In this document: one piece after another, positions 7,802-16,368 of the stretch
How positions within the stretch are numbered: position 1 is the first letter of the stretch
Layout: every line of letters starts with the position of its first letter
Assembly: GCA_017644045.1 (NCBI GenBank)
Contig: JAEPMI010000012.1
Span: 186,001 to 250,000, forward strand
DNA length: 64,000 nucleotides
DNA from: Deltaproteobacteria bacterium
Lineage (GTDB): Bacteria > Myxococcota_A > Polyangia > Polyangiales > Houyiibacteriaceae
Direction: 5' to 3'
Position numbers and translations under genes: made by a program
The notes under the pieces: model-generated
Told to the model about the DNA's origin: nothing
Seen by the model: only the letters and a program-made list of their open reading frames with translations
The model's database searches: none

Positions 7802-9372
7802 TGCTCCCCCTGCCGACGGCTCCCGCGATCGTCACCTTCGCCGGGTTGATGATCGCGCTCGTGATCGGCGTGGTCGGCCGCTCCCCGGAGACCGTCACGC
7901 TCGCCGCCGTGGGGCTGGTCGGGCTCGGGTGGGCGCTGGCCGCCACGATGCCCCTCGCGCGACGGCTGCGTCGGCAGCGCCTCGAGCTCGGCTGGTGGCT
8001 CGACCACGGCACGGGGGCGGCGGGTGGCGCCGTGGTGCCCGGGGTCCCCTTCGACGTCCGCTGCTACCTCCGCCACCGTGGCCGCGCCTCGCTGGAAGTG
8101 ACCCGGGTCGAGCCGGTGGTGGGACGCGGCGTGGAGGTCGTACAAGCGCGGCCGTGGCGCGTGGCGCCTCGGGCTCGGACGGAGGCCACGCTGACCTTGG
8201 TCGCCCCGGCCGCCGGCAGGGTCGTCCTCCAGGGGCTGGCGCTGCGCGTCGCCGGGCCTTTCGGCTTCTTCGAGAGCGCGCTCTACTTCCCCAACCCGCT
8301 GGTCATCAAGGTGCTCCCCCGATCGGTCGCCGGGCCGACGCTGCACGGGACCACGGTCCCGCTCGCGGCGGCCGAGGCCCGCAGTGGTCGCACGGCGGTC
8401 CGCCGACGGGGCGGCGGCACGGAGCTGCACGAGCTGCGGGAGCTGGTGCCGGGCGATCCCTTCAAGTCCATCGCTTGGAAGGCCAGCGCGCGTCGGGGTC
8501 GCCTGATGGTGAAGGAGGTCGAGCAGGAGGTGCAGCGCACCCGCTGGCTCATCCTGGACGTGAGCGGATCGATGCGCGGTGGCGACCCGGGCAAACGGAA
8601 GATGGACGCCGCGCTGGAGGTCGCCGCGGGGCTGTGTCGACAGGCGCTCGAGGGCGGCGACCGCGTCGGCCTGCTCGCCTTCGACGCCCGGGTGGTCGCG
8701 TCGGTCGCTCCGGGCGAGGGCAAGGCTCACCGGATCCGGCTCTACGAGGCGCTGCTGAGTACCACCGAGCTCGTCGACGACGACGTAACGGACTTGAGCG
8801 AGGCCGAGCTCGTCCGGCTGGTCGCGCGCTACGTGCGGCAGCAGGACGGCGTCGACTATCGTCGGAAGGGCAAGGTCGACATCGGCGCGCTCGTCCGCCA
8901 CGCGCGACGGGCGTTGCACGATCCGGACGCCCGCGACGTGCGGGCACCGGACGCCACCTCCCGCGTGCTGCGCGCGTACTGCCGGGACCGAGGGCTCCCG
9001 CTGCCCCATCGCCCGGACCCCGGCGAGCTCGCCAAGACCCGTGCGCTCACCGAAGCGCTGAAGCAGGTCGGCGGCCGACGACGCGACGCAGCCGCCATCA
9101 CGGTGCTGACCGACCTGGACGGCATCTTCCTGGACGGTGCGCTGGAGCAAGCGCTCAAGCTGATGCGGGCGCACGGCCACGAGGTGACCTTCGCGCTGAT
9201 GGACGCGGACCGGAGCGAACGGGACCACGCGCCGCTGGAGAGCGACCTCCGAACGATCTACGGGCGAATGGAAGACCGCCGTCTGCGGGATGGGCGGAAC
9301 CGCCTGCTCGCGCTCGGCGCGCGGGTGTCCCACGTGCGTCCGCACCGGCGCCCCGAGCGGAGCGCGGCGTGA
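7801..9372 (+). CDS. DUF58 / von Willebrand A domain protein
   Basis: The product (523 residues) overlaps the MoxR stop by one base. Two hydrophobic helices near residues 8-48 anchor it in the membrane. A beta-sandwich region follows, then the DUF58 signature HELRELVPGDPFKSIAWK around residues 213-230. A vWA domain with a MIDAS motif DVSGSM begins near residue 254. A long C-terminal extension with basic segments (residues ~330-520) goes beyond the usual DUF58 length of about 300-450. DUF58 proteins are the usual partners of MoxR ATPases; the reaction is unknown. It is coupled to rsmA downstream (GTGA). Confidence 0.9.
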   Translation: MLPLPTAPAIVTFAGLMIALVIGVVGRSPETVTLAAVGLVGLGWALAATMPLARRLRRQRLELGWWLDHGTGAAGGAVVPGVPFDVRCYLRHRGRASLEVTRVEPVVGRGVEVVQARPWRVAPRARTEATLTLVAPAAGRVVLQGLALRVAGPFGFFESALYFPNPLVIKVLPRSVAGPTLHGTTVPLAAAEARSGRTAVRRRGGGTELHELRELVPGDPFKSIAWKASARRGRLMVKEVEQEVQRTRWLILDVSGSMRGGDPGKRKMDAALEVAAGLCRQALEGGDRVGLLAFDARVVASVAPGEGKAHRIRLYEALLSTTELVDDDVTDLSEAELVRLVARYVRQQDGVDYRRKGKVDIGALVRHARRALHDPDARDVRAPDATSRVLRAYCRDRGLPLPHRPDPGELAKTRALTEALKQVGGRRRDAAAITVLTDLDGIFLDGALEQALKLMRAHGHEVTFALMDADRSERDHAPLESDLRTIYGRMEDRRLRDGRNRLLALGARVSHVRPHRRPERSAA

Positions 9373-10208
9373 TCGACGCGCCGCCCTGGGAGGACCCGCG
9401 CAAGGTGCTCGCCCGTCATGGGGAGCGACCGTCGCGTCGCTACTCGCAGAACTTCCTCGTCGCCGAATCCGTGGTCGAGCGAATCGCCGCAGTCGTCGCG
9501 CCGAGCGAGGGCGAGCGCATCATCGAGATCGGGCCGGGGGTCGGGACGCTGACGACGGCGCTCTTGCGACGCGGTGCCCGGGTCGAAGCGATCGAGAAGG
9601 ACCCGCGGATGCGCGCGATCCTCGAGGCGGAGCTGGGGCCGACCGAGCGCTTCTCGCTGGTCGGCGAGGACGCCATGGCGCTGGACCTCGCGGCGATGGC
9701 CCCGGAGGGCAGGGTCGCGGTGGTCGGCAACCTCCCCTACGCGATCACGGGCGCCATCTTCCGGCAGCTGGTCAGCGGGCACGCGCACGTCGACCGCGCG
9801 GTCCTCATGACTCAGCGCGAGGTGGCCACGCGGCTCGTCGCCGAGCCGGGAACGAAGGCCTACGGTCCGCTCGGCGTGTTCGTGGGGGTGGTCTTCGAGG
9901 TGACCAAGGTGCTCGACGTGAGCCCGGGCTCCTTCCACCCCGCGCCGAAGGTCCGCTCCGCCGTGTCCCTACTGACCCCGCGCACGCAGCCGCTGGCCGA
10001 TCCCGACGAGGCGGTGTTCACGGAGGTCGTCCGCGGGGCGTTCGGCCAACGCCGCAAGACCCTCAGGAACTCGCTGCGCAAGGTCGAAGGAGCGGTGGCG
10101 GCGATGGAGGAGCTCGGGATCGACAGCGGTCGGCGCGCGGAGACCCTGAGCCTGGAAGAGCTGGTGGCGATCGCGGACGCTACTCGGTCGGCGCCGGAAC
10201 GCCCCTGA
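9369..10208 (+). CDS. rsmA: 16S rRNA dimethyladenosine transferase RsmA (KsgA)
   Basis: RsmA uses S-adenosylmethionine to dimethylate two adjacent adenosines near the 3' end of 16S rRNA (A1518 and A1519 in E. coli numbering) late in small-subunit assembly. The 279-residue product shows SQNFL near the N-terminus, the SAM-binding motif IIEIGPGVGTLT, the acidic motif EKDPRM, and the catalytic NLPY (in GNLPYAITG). It also has the family-specific FHPAPKVRSAV segment. The GTG start overlaps the preceding stop, placing this housekeeping gene at the end of the DUF4350-MoxR-DUF58 operon. Its last 29 bases overlap the convergent HEAT-protein gene. Confidence 0.96.
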   Translation: MIDAPPWEDPRKVLARHGERPSRRYSQNFLVAESVVERIAAVVAPSEGERIIEIGPGVGTLTTALLRRGARVEAIEKDPRMRAILEAELGPTERFSLVGEDAMALDLAAMAPEGRVAVVGNLPYAITGAIFRQLVSGHAHVDRAVLMTQREVATRLVAEPGTKAYGPLGVFVGVVFEVTKVLDVSPGSFHPAPKVRSAVSLLTPRTQPLADPDEAVFTEVVRGAFGQRRKTLRNSLRKVEGAVAAMEELGIDSGRRAETLSLEELVAIADATRSAPERP

Positions 10209-10695
10209 GCCCCTCGAGGACCTGGGCCACGCGGGCACCGATGCCACGAAGGTCCGCGCGGGCGCTCTCGTCGTCGGCGAGGCCGCGCCATGGCGAGGGG
10301 TCCAAGACCGCGAGGTCGGCCTCCCGAGCCTGCAGATCGTCGTGGCGGAGCAGTTCGGCAATCTGGCCAGCGGCGCGCGCGGCTGCGGGCGCGAGGTCCG
10401 GGTCGTCCCCCGCCGCCAGCCCCGCGAGCGTCGGGAGGGCACGCTCCGGCTCCTCGAGCCAGCGGGCAGCGCGAAGGGCCCCCAGCCGGACGTCGAGCCG
10501 CTCGGCGTCGAGGGCGGCGAGCACCGCGTCGTCTCCCATCGCCTCGACCTCACGGTCGAGCTCGAGGGCATCTCCGAGGGTGGCCAGGGTCACATCGCCC
10601 TCCGGCTGAGCAGGCGCGGGCGACGCGAAGGCGAGCGCCGCCGCGATCGCCGCGAGCGACGTGGGCCAAGGACGAACTCGGGTGACTCGGTCCAT
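10180..10695 (-). CDS. Exported HEAT-repeat protein (small)
   Basis: The product (171 residues) has a signal peptide (SLAAIAAALAFASPAPAQ) with a probable cleavage after AQ. The mature part consists of short Ala/Leu-rich helical pairs (VRLGALRAARWLEEPE, LAPAAARAAGQIAELL) of HEAT/armadillo type. Such repeats usually bind other proteins; no catalytic motif is visible. It is divergent from a second exported HEAT protein (10793-11584), and its 3' end overlaps rsmA. The signal peptide and repeat pattern, rather than any match I can cite, support the call. Confidence 0.75.
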   Translation of the reverse strand: MDRVTRVRPWPTSLAAIAAALAFASPAPAQPEGDVTLATLGDALELDREVEAMGDDAVLAALDAERLDVRLGALRAARWLEEPERALPTLAGLAAGDDPDLAPAAARAAGQIAELLRHDDLQAREADLAVLDPSPWRGLADDESARADLRGIGARVAQVLEGLRGVPAPTE

Positions 10696-10792
10696 GGACC
10701 CACCCTGCCGGGGGCCGAAGCAGGGGGCAACCGCTCACGTCGGTTGATCGTGGGGCCGTCGCGGGATACCACCGCGCGCGGAGGAAGGGGCC

Positions 10793-11584
10793 ATGCGGAT
10801 GAAGACCATCACCCACCACGCGACCGGAGCGACGCTCCTCGCGCTCGCGGCGCTCACCATGAGCGCGCCCGTCAGCGCGCAGGAGATGCGCTTCGACGAG
10901 GCCGTCGAGCTCGTGCAGAGCTCCGACCCGGACTCGATCCGGCTGGGGCTCGAGACGCTGGGCGCCCGAGCCGAGGCTCGCGCGGTCGCGCCCATCGCGG
11001 CCCGGATCCGGAGCGGGCTGCCCGCCGAGCTGACCGAGCTGGCGGTGACGACGCTGGCCGTCATGGAACGGCCGGAGGCCGGGCCGGTCCTCATCGAGCT
11101 GCTCTCGCACCGCCGCCCCAGCGTCCGGCTGGCGGCCATCGAGGCGATCGCCGCCACGAAGCCCCGTCAGGGCGGGGAGGCGCTGATGCGGGCCCTCGAC
11201 GACATGACCCCTTCGGTCCGGGCCGCCGCAGCGCTCGCCCTCGGGCAGATCGGCCACCGCGCGGCGATCGACACCCTCTTCACCGCGCTCGAGCGAGACG
11301 TGTTGGAGGCGGCGCAGGCCATCGGTCAGCTCGCGCTCCCCACGCACATGGACCGGCTCTTCGACCACGTCGGGCAGATGCCCTTCGACGTGCTCACGCC
11401 GGCGTTCAACGAGCTCTTCGCGCGAAGCGACTTCCCCGATCGAGCGAAGATCGACCTCATCGGCCGCCTCGCGGAGCTCGCGACGCCGCAGGTGAAGACC
11501 TACCTGACCGAGCTCGCGGACCAACTCCCGAGCGGCCGGGTGAAGTCGGCGGCGACCGAAGCCGCGGAAAGGATCCCGGGCTGA
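10793..11584 (+). CDS. Exported HEAT-repeat protein
   Basis: This 263-residue protein has a classical signal peptide (ATLLALAALTMSAPVSAQ) followed by about six HEAT-like helical pairs. One reads AATAL-style repeats such as VRAAAALALGQIGHRAAI, the hallmark of PBS-lyase/HEAT repeats. A good Shine-Dalgarno (GGAGGAAGG) precedes the ATG. The stop shares one base with the start of the following PQQ/HEAT lipoprotein (TGATG), so the two are probably co-translated and may act together in the periplasm. Function unknown; a scaffold role is inferred from the fold only. Confidence 0.85.
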   Translation: MRMKTITHHATGATLLALAALTMSAPVSAQEMRFDEAVELVQSSDPDSIRLGLETLGARAEARAVAPIAARIRSGLPAELTELAVTTLAVMERPEAGPVLIELLSHRRPSVRLAAIEAIAATKPRQGGEALMRALDDMTPSVRAAAALALGQIGHRAAIDTLFTALERDVLEAAQAIGQLALPTHMDRLFDHVGQMPFDVLTPAFNELFARSDFPDRAKIDLIGRLAELATPQVKTYLTELADQLPSGRVKSAATEAAERIPG

Positions 11585-13713
11585 TGACTCTTCGACTCAC
11601 CACGCTCGCCCTCCTGCTCGCCGCCTGTGGCGGTGGAGCCTCGGGCTCGTTCGGGCCCATGTACCCGGACAACCAGCAGAGCTCGATCGACTCCGTCCTC
11701 GGCCGACTGCAGGCCAACCCGGCACCCAGCCCCACCGCGGTCGCGGTCGGCCTCACGGGTGCCCCCCACCAGCTCTACGCCGTGGACCTCGAGACCGGCG
11801 CCATCTCCTGGAAGGTACCGGTCGACACCCCGGCCAGCGGCCCGCAGATCGGCGGGGACCTGGTCTTCCTCCACGAGACCCGCGGCGTGGTGGCCCGGGA
11901 CCTCGCGAGCGGAGCGGAACGCTTCGTGGTCGAGGACGACGCGCTGCACCTGGCGGGCGCCGGTGGCGAAGGCGACTGGTCCGTGCTCGCGCTGACCACC
12001 GGCGGCGGCGTCGGCGCGCGCTCCAAGCTCGTGATCGCACGTCGTGGGTCGGTGAAGCACGACCTCGAGATCCCGCACGCGCTCGGCGCTCCGACGGTCG
12101 CGGCGGGCATGGTGTTCGTCCCCTGGGCGACCCAGAACCTGACCGTGCTCGACGCGGTCACCGCGGACGAGATCGCCCGCGTTCGGGTGACGGACACATC
12201 GCTGGCGCGCGCGTTCCGCGTGGGCAACGACCTCTACTTCGGCCAGCGCGGCGTCTTCCGCCTCACCCCGAGCATCGTGAGCGGTGCGCGCGCGGAGTCG
12301 GCGTACTTCGAGCCGATGGCTCGGGAGATTCCGGGCAACCCCACGCTGATGGTGGACCCCTACCGCCCTGCGCCGACCCCCGACAGCGCGGTGCACAGCA
12401 TCCGCTTCGCGTGGCGACCGGCGGGTAGCGGCGAGACGCTCCACTTCGCCGACGAGACCGTCTACGCGGTCTTCTACCGCTTCGTCTTCGCCCTCGATCC
12501 GAACGCCGACGCGGTTCGCTGGGTGTACGCGCACCCCGAGGACATCGTCGGGGCGGTCGCACAAGACGGCGGCCTGACCGTGGCCGACGAAGCGGGCGGG
12601 CTCGCGTTCCTGGGTGCCCAGGACGGACTTCGCCGCTGGTCGGCCTCGGTCGACGCCACCCCGACGGTGGTCGCGATCCGACCGGGCGATCATGTCCCCA
12701 CCGGCGCGCCGGAGGGTGAAGCGATGTCCCTTCACGACCAGCTCCTCGCGGCCGCGCAGAACACCGACGCCCGACTGGTACCCGCGCGGAAGATGGCCGT
12801 CCACATGCTCCACGCGCTGGAGGAGCCGGACGTGACCGCGCACCTGATCACCCTCTGTGACGATCAGCGCGCCCCGGCGCCGGTCCGGACCGAGGCGTGT
12901 GGACGGCTCGCGGAGCGGACCACGGGCGCGGAGCACGTGATCGCTGCGCTCGAGCGGCACGATCGCTACCTGACGAACACCGAGGCCGGTCCCATCGGCG
13001 CGCTGGCGCAAGCTGCGGTCGCCATGGAGGCGACCGAGGCGGCGCCGTCCCTCATCGCTCACCTCGTCGACCCGTCGACGCCGGCGGCCGCGCTCGCCCC
13101 CCTGCTCGATTCGCTGCGGGCCCTCGAAGCCGCGGACGCGGCGGAGCCGGTGCGGAACTTCCTCCGGCTCTACCACGCGGAGGTCGAGGGCGACGCGATG
13201 CTGGCCGCGATGAGCGCTGCCGCCCAGACGGCGCTCGCGCTCGACGCGGACCCCGCGGTCGAGCTGCTCGAGACGCTGAGCGCGGACTCGCTGGCCCCCG
13301 GCCCGGTCCGTGGAAAGCTCACCGACGCGCTCGAGGCCTATCGCGCCGCGCAGGCCGAAGCCGAGGCTGCGGAAGGCGAGGAGGAGACCGAAGAGGCCGA
13401 GGAAGGCGAAGAGGCCGAGGAAGAGGAGGCGAGCGACGAGCCGCCGCCGATCCCCGAGCGGGTCACGCTTCCGATGGTCCAGGCAGCGCTCGAGGACGTG
13501 AGGACCCCGATGGCCGCCTGCCTCGCGAACGACTCGCAGCACCCGCGGTCCGCCCGGATCGTCTTGGTGCTCGCGGGCGACGGCAGCGTCCAGCTGGTCA
13601 CCATCAACCCTCAGAGCGTCCAGCAGTGTCTGGAGCCGCTGATTCGCAGCGCGGACTTCCCTGCGAACAGCAACGACGCGCGGCAGCAGCTCACCTACAC
13701 CTTCCGGCGATGA
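11584..13713 (+). CDS. Lipoprotein with PQQ-like propeller, HEAT repeats and AgmX-like C-terminus
   Basis: The product (709 residues) starts with a lipoprotein signal ending LLLAAC. Residues ~40-370 contain repeated PQQ/WD-like blades (for example LYAVDLETGAISWKVPV and FRVGNDLYFGQRGVFRL). Residues ~385-580 are HEAT-like helices, and ~585-625 is a strongly acidic Glu/Ala coil. The last ~80 residues (beginning MVQAALEDVRTPMAAC and containing IVLVLAGDGSVQLV) resemble the C-terminal domain of AgmX/PglI and TonB-like proteins. This combination suggests an envelope scaffold in the outer membrane or periplasm. It is translationally coupled to the preceding HEAT protein and followed by a long hairpin. 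Confidence 0.82.
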   Translation: MTLRLTTLALLLAACGGGASGSFGPMYPDNQQSSIDSVLGRLQANPAPSPTAVAVGLTGAPHQLYAVDLETGAISWKVPVDTPASGPQIGGDLVFLHETRGVVARDLASGAERFVVEDDALHLAGAGGEGDWSVLALTTGGGVGARSKLVIARRGSVKHDLEIPHALGAPTVAAGMVFVPWATQNLTVLDAVTADEIARVRVTDTSLARAFRVGNDLYFGQRGVFRLTPSIVSGARAESAYFEPMAREIPGNPTLMVDPYRPAPTPDSAVHSIRFAWRPAGSGETLHFADETVYAVFYRFVFALDPNADAVRWVYAHPEDIVGAVAQDGGLTVADEAGGLAFLGAQDGLRRWSASVDATPTVVAIRPGDHVPTGAPEGEAMSLHDQLLAAAQNTDARLVPARKMAVHMLHALEEPDVTAHLITLCDDQRAPAPVRTEACGRLAERTTGAEHVIAALERHDRYLTNTEAGPIGALAQAAVAMEATEAAPSLIAHLVDPSTPAAALAPLLDSLRALEAADAAEPVRNFLRLYHAEVEGDAMLAAMSAAAQTALALDADPAVELLETLSADSLAPGPVRGKLTDALEAYRAAQAEAEAAEGEEETEEAEEGEEAEEEEASDEPPPIPERVTLPMVQAALEDVRTPMAACLANDSQHPRSARIVLVLAGDGSVQLVTINPQSVQQCLEPLIRSADFPANSNDARQQLTYTFRR

Positions 13714-13728
13714 GCGGAGCTTCCGGAA

Positions 13729-13773
13729 GAGAGCCGGACACGCGGAGCGTTTGCTCCGTGTGGTCCGGTTCTC
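13729..13773 (+). terminator. Long hairpin after the HEAT/PQQ operon
   Basis: Arms 13729-13748 and 13753-13773 pair over about 20 bp with one bulge and one or two mismatches, closing a GTTT loop. It starts 16 bases after the stop of the PQQ lipoprotein and is followed by CAGAAATTTG, so it probably ends that transcript, although no long T-run is present. Confidence 0.6.
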
Positions 13774-13852
13774 CAGAAATTTGCCCTGCGCTCGGGGGTT
13801 TGGCACGGCTCGTACGATGTCCCCATGCCTCGCTGCGACGGGACCCGTCCCG

Positions 13853-15745
13853 ATGAGCGCGCCCACCCCTCGCGCCGCCACCCTCGCCTTCGCGCTGGCG
13901 CTGGCCGTCACGATGGTCGCCGGGTGCCCGAAGAAGCCGACCGAGACCACGCTCCCCCTCGTCACGACCGACGACCCGGTCGCCGAGGCGGATCTGGAAG
14001 AGGCACGCGAGCGCGCGGCGAACGGCGACGCCCCGGGTGCCCGCTCGGGCTACGAAGGCTTCCTGCGCGACCACCCCGAGGACCCGCTGGTCCCGATCGC
14101 TCAGCTCGAGCTCGGGCAGCTCCTCCTCGCCGAAGGCCGCTACGAGGAGGCCCGCGCGCAGTTCGCGCCCGTCGCCGAGCACGAGGACGAGGCGGTGGCC
14201 GAGCGCGGGTCCTTCTACCTCGGCGTGGCGATGCACCTCCTCGGCGACAGCACGGGCGCCATCGAGCGGCTGAGGCCGATGGTCGGCCGGACCGTCGACC
14301 CGCGCGAGACCGCGCTGCTCCTGCAGACGCTCGGCGCCGCAGCGGAACAGACGGGCGACCGCATCGGCGCGGTCGAAGCCTACGACACGCTTCTCTCCGA
14401 GGCGGTCCCGGAGGACGACAAGCACCAGGCGCGCGAACGACTCGCGCAGGTCATCAGCCGCCTCGAGGCGCAGGAGGCCTACGTACTCTTCGGCCGACTC
14501 AACCGCGAGGGAGAGACCTGGCCCTCCGTCACGCGCCGCGCGGCGCAGGAGGCCTTCACCGGGGGTGACCTCGGGCGGGTGGCCGAGCTCATCCACGCGC
14601 TCGAGGAAGCGGACGTCCCCCTCGACGAGGAGCTCCGCGCGATGGCGCTCCGCGCCGGCCGGACGGGGCAGGTGCACGCGCAGGCGATCGGAGCGATCCT
14701 CCCGCTCTCCGGTCGGGGTCGCGAGGTCGGCCAGAACGCCCTGCACGGGCTGATGATCGCCGCCGGGATGCCGCTCCAGGGGCCGCCCTCTCGCAACACG
14801 CCGAGGCTGCACTTCCGGGACTCGGGCGGAGACCCGGAGCGCGCGCGAGCGGCGGTGGACGACCTGGCCACGCTCCATCAGGTCGTGGCCATCATCGGGC
14901 CCGTCAGTGGCGAAGCCGCGGTCGCAGCCGCCGAGCGCGCCGAAGAGCTGGGCGTGCCGCTACTCTCCCTGGCGCCGGACGGACGGCTGGTGGACCGGGG
15001 CGAGCACGTCTTCCGAATCTTCAGCGGCCCGACCGAGGAAGCGGCCGCGCTAGTGCGTGCGGCGCGCGCTCGAGGGGCGACGCGCTTCGCGTCCCTTCAC
15101 CCGGCCCACGGCTACGGCCGTGCGATGACCCGCGCGCTCCGGGAGGCCGCGGAGGCCGCCGGTGCACAGTGGGCGGGCGCGGTCTCCTACGACCCCGCGG
15201 CCACGAGCTTCGGCGAACCCATCGACCAGCTCGCAGCGCTGTCCTTCGACGCGCTCCTGGTGCCCGACGCCGGTCGACGGATCGCGCTGGTCGCCCCCGC
15301 GCTCGCCGCCAAGGGCCTGTGGTCCGGAAGCGCGCCGCAGGGCGGGCGCGTGGTTCAGCTCCTGCTGCCCAGCCCCGCGGTCGACCGGGCGTTGGTCCAG
15401 AACGCCGCGCGTTACGTCCAGGGTGCGCTCTTCGCGAGCCAGTTCCACGCCGCGAGCGCCACCGGCGAGAGCGCGGGCTTCGTCAGTGCCTTCCGCGACC
15501 GATTCGGGAGCGAGCCGGACGCGTACGCGGCCGCGGCGTACGACGGCTTCCGCCTGGTCGCGCGCGCGGTGGCGACGACCCGCCGTGGCGACGAGGTCGA
15601 CCGGGGCCGCGTCACCCGCTGGCTCGCCCAGAGCGGTGGCTTCGCGACGGCAGGCTCCAGCGGAGGTCTCGGTGCGACCCGCGGCCCCGCGCAGCTCCCC
15701 CGCGTCCTCGAGCTCCGCGACGGCGTGTTCACCCCGCTGCGGTGA
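13853..15745 (+). CDS. LpoA-like lipoprotein: TPR plus periplasmic-binding fold (PBP activator type)
   Basis: From ATG 13853 the 630-residue product has a lipoprotein signal ending TMVAGC. Residues ~40-245 are TPR-like helices (ARERAANGDAPGARSGYEGF). From ~residue 280 the sequence IGAILPLSGRGREVGQNA opens a type 1 periplasmic-binding domain (as in Leu/Ile/Val-binding proteins). This TPR + binding-protein order is that of penicillin-binding-protein activator LpoA, an outer-membrane lipoprotein that stimulates PBP1A. An ABC-transporter-type binding protein is the alternative, but no transporter genes are nearby. A TACGAT hexamer at 13813-13818 may be the -10. Confidence 0.8.
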   Translation: MSAPTPRAATLAFALALAVTMVAGCPKKPTETTLPLVTTDDPVAEADLEEARERAANGDAPGARSGYEGFLRDHPEDPLVPIAQLELGQLLLAEGRYEEARAQFAPVAEHEDEAVAERGSFYLGVAMHLLGDSTGAIERLRPMVGRTVDPRETALLLQTLGAAAEQTGDRIGAVEAYDTLLSEAVPEDDKHQARERLAQVISRLEAQEAYVLFGRLNREGETWPSVTRRAAQEAFTGGDLGRVAELIHALEEADVPLDEELRAMALRAGRTGQVHAQAIGAILPLSGRGREVGQNALHGLMIAAGMPLQGPPSRNTPRLHFRDSGGDPERARAAVDDLATLHQVVAIIGPVSGEAAVAAAERAEELGVPLLSLAPDGRLVDRGEHVFRIFSGPTEEAAALVRAARARGATRFASLHPAHGYGRAMTRALREAAEAAGAQWAGAVSYDPAATSFGEPIDQLAALSFDALLVPDAGRRIALVAPALAAKGLWSGSAPQGGRVVQLLLPSPAVDRALVQNAARYVQGALFASQFHAASATGESAGFVSAFRDRFGSEPDAYAAAAYDGFRLVARAVATTRRGDEVDRGRVTRWLAQSGGFATAGSSGGLGATRGPAQLPRVLELRDGVFTPLR

Positions 15746-15748
15746 GCG

Positions 15749-16336
15749 TCAGTCCTGTGTGTGGACGTGGACGCGCCGCTGCGGCTGCGGACGCTCCACC
15801 CCGCGACGGCGTTCGGCGAGGTACTCGACCCGCGACGTGACGTCCTCGGTGTGTGGTGACAGATGCCAGCGCGCGCGCACCTCGGCGCCGGGCTCCGACT
15901 GCTCCCACTTCAGGAAGAGCACGAGCTCCTGGTCGAGGATTCGGTTCTCGTTGCCGTCGATCGTGGAGAAGCCGCCGTCGCCTTCGAGGCTGGCGAGCGC
16001 GAGATCGTCCGGGAGGTCACCGACGATGCCGTCCACCTCGTCGATCAGGAGGCGGTAGGTGGTCCGGCGCTCGAGGTCCATGTCGGTCCGGAGCGCGTGG
16101 ACGCGAATGTAGGACACGATGTCTGCGTTCGTGACTCGCTCGTCGAGCTCCCGGGACCAGTCGTCCCGCCAACGACCCTCGAGGACCGAAGGGTCACCGA
16201 CGAAGTCGACGCCATCGTCGAAGAGGACCCGATCCTCCGCCGTCAGGGGGGTGCCGGTGGTGGGCGTGGCGTTGGTGGAGGTGGTGGCGCACGCTGCCAC
16301 GAGGGCGAGGAAGAGGACACGCGGGGTTCGGGACAT
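15749..16336 (-). CDS. Small lipoprotein of unknown function
   Basis: This 195-residue product begins MSRTPRVLFLALVAAC, a short lipoprotein signal with a good lipobox. The mature part is hydrophilic (about 180 residues) with predicted strands (VLFLKWEQSEPGAEVRARWHL) and no catalytic motif that I recognise. It is convergent with the LpoA-like gene (3 bp between stops). It lies 32 bp downstream of the pseudouridine synthase gene in the same direction. A TAAGTA hexamer seven bases before the ATG may be its own -10, giving a leaderless message. Function unknown. Confidence 0.82.
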   Translation of the reverse strand: MSRTPRVLFLALVAACATTSTNATPTTGTPLTAEDRVLFDDGVDFVGDPSVLEGRWRDDWSRELDERVTNADIVSYIRVHALRTDMDLERRTTYRLLIDEVDGIVGDLPDDLALASLEGDGGFSTIDGNENRILDQELVLFLKWEQSEPGAEVRARWHLSPHTEDVTSRVEYLAERRRGVERPQPQRRVHVHTQD

Positions 16337-16368
16337 CGGTGGGTACTTAGCGTTGGGACCGCCTCGGT

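Noticed and set aside
10342-11583. Plus-strand N-terminal extension in front of the PQQ lipoprotein
   Set aside because: The longer frame crosses a minus-strand HEAT gene and another plus-strand gene; a lipoprotein signal at 11584 gives the natural start.
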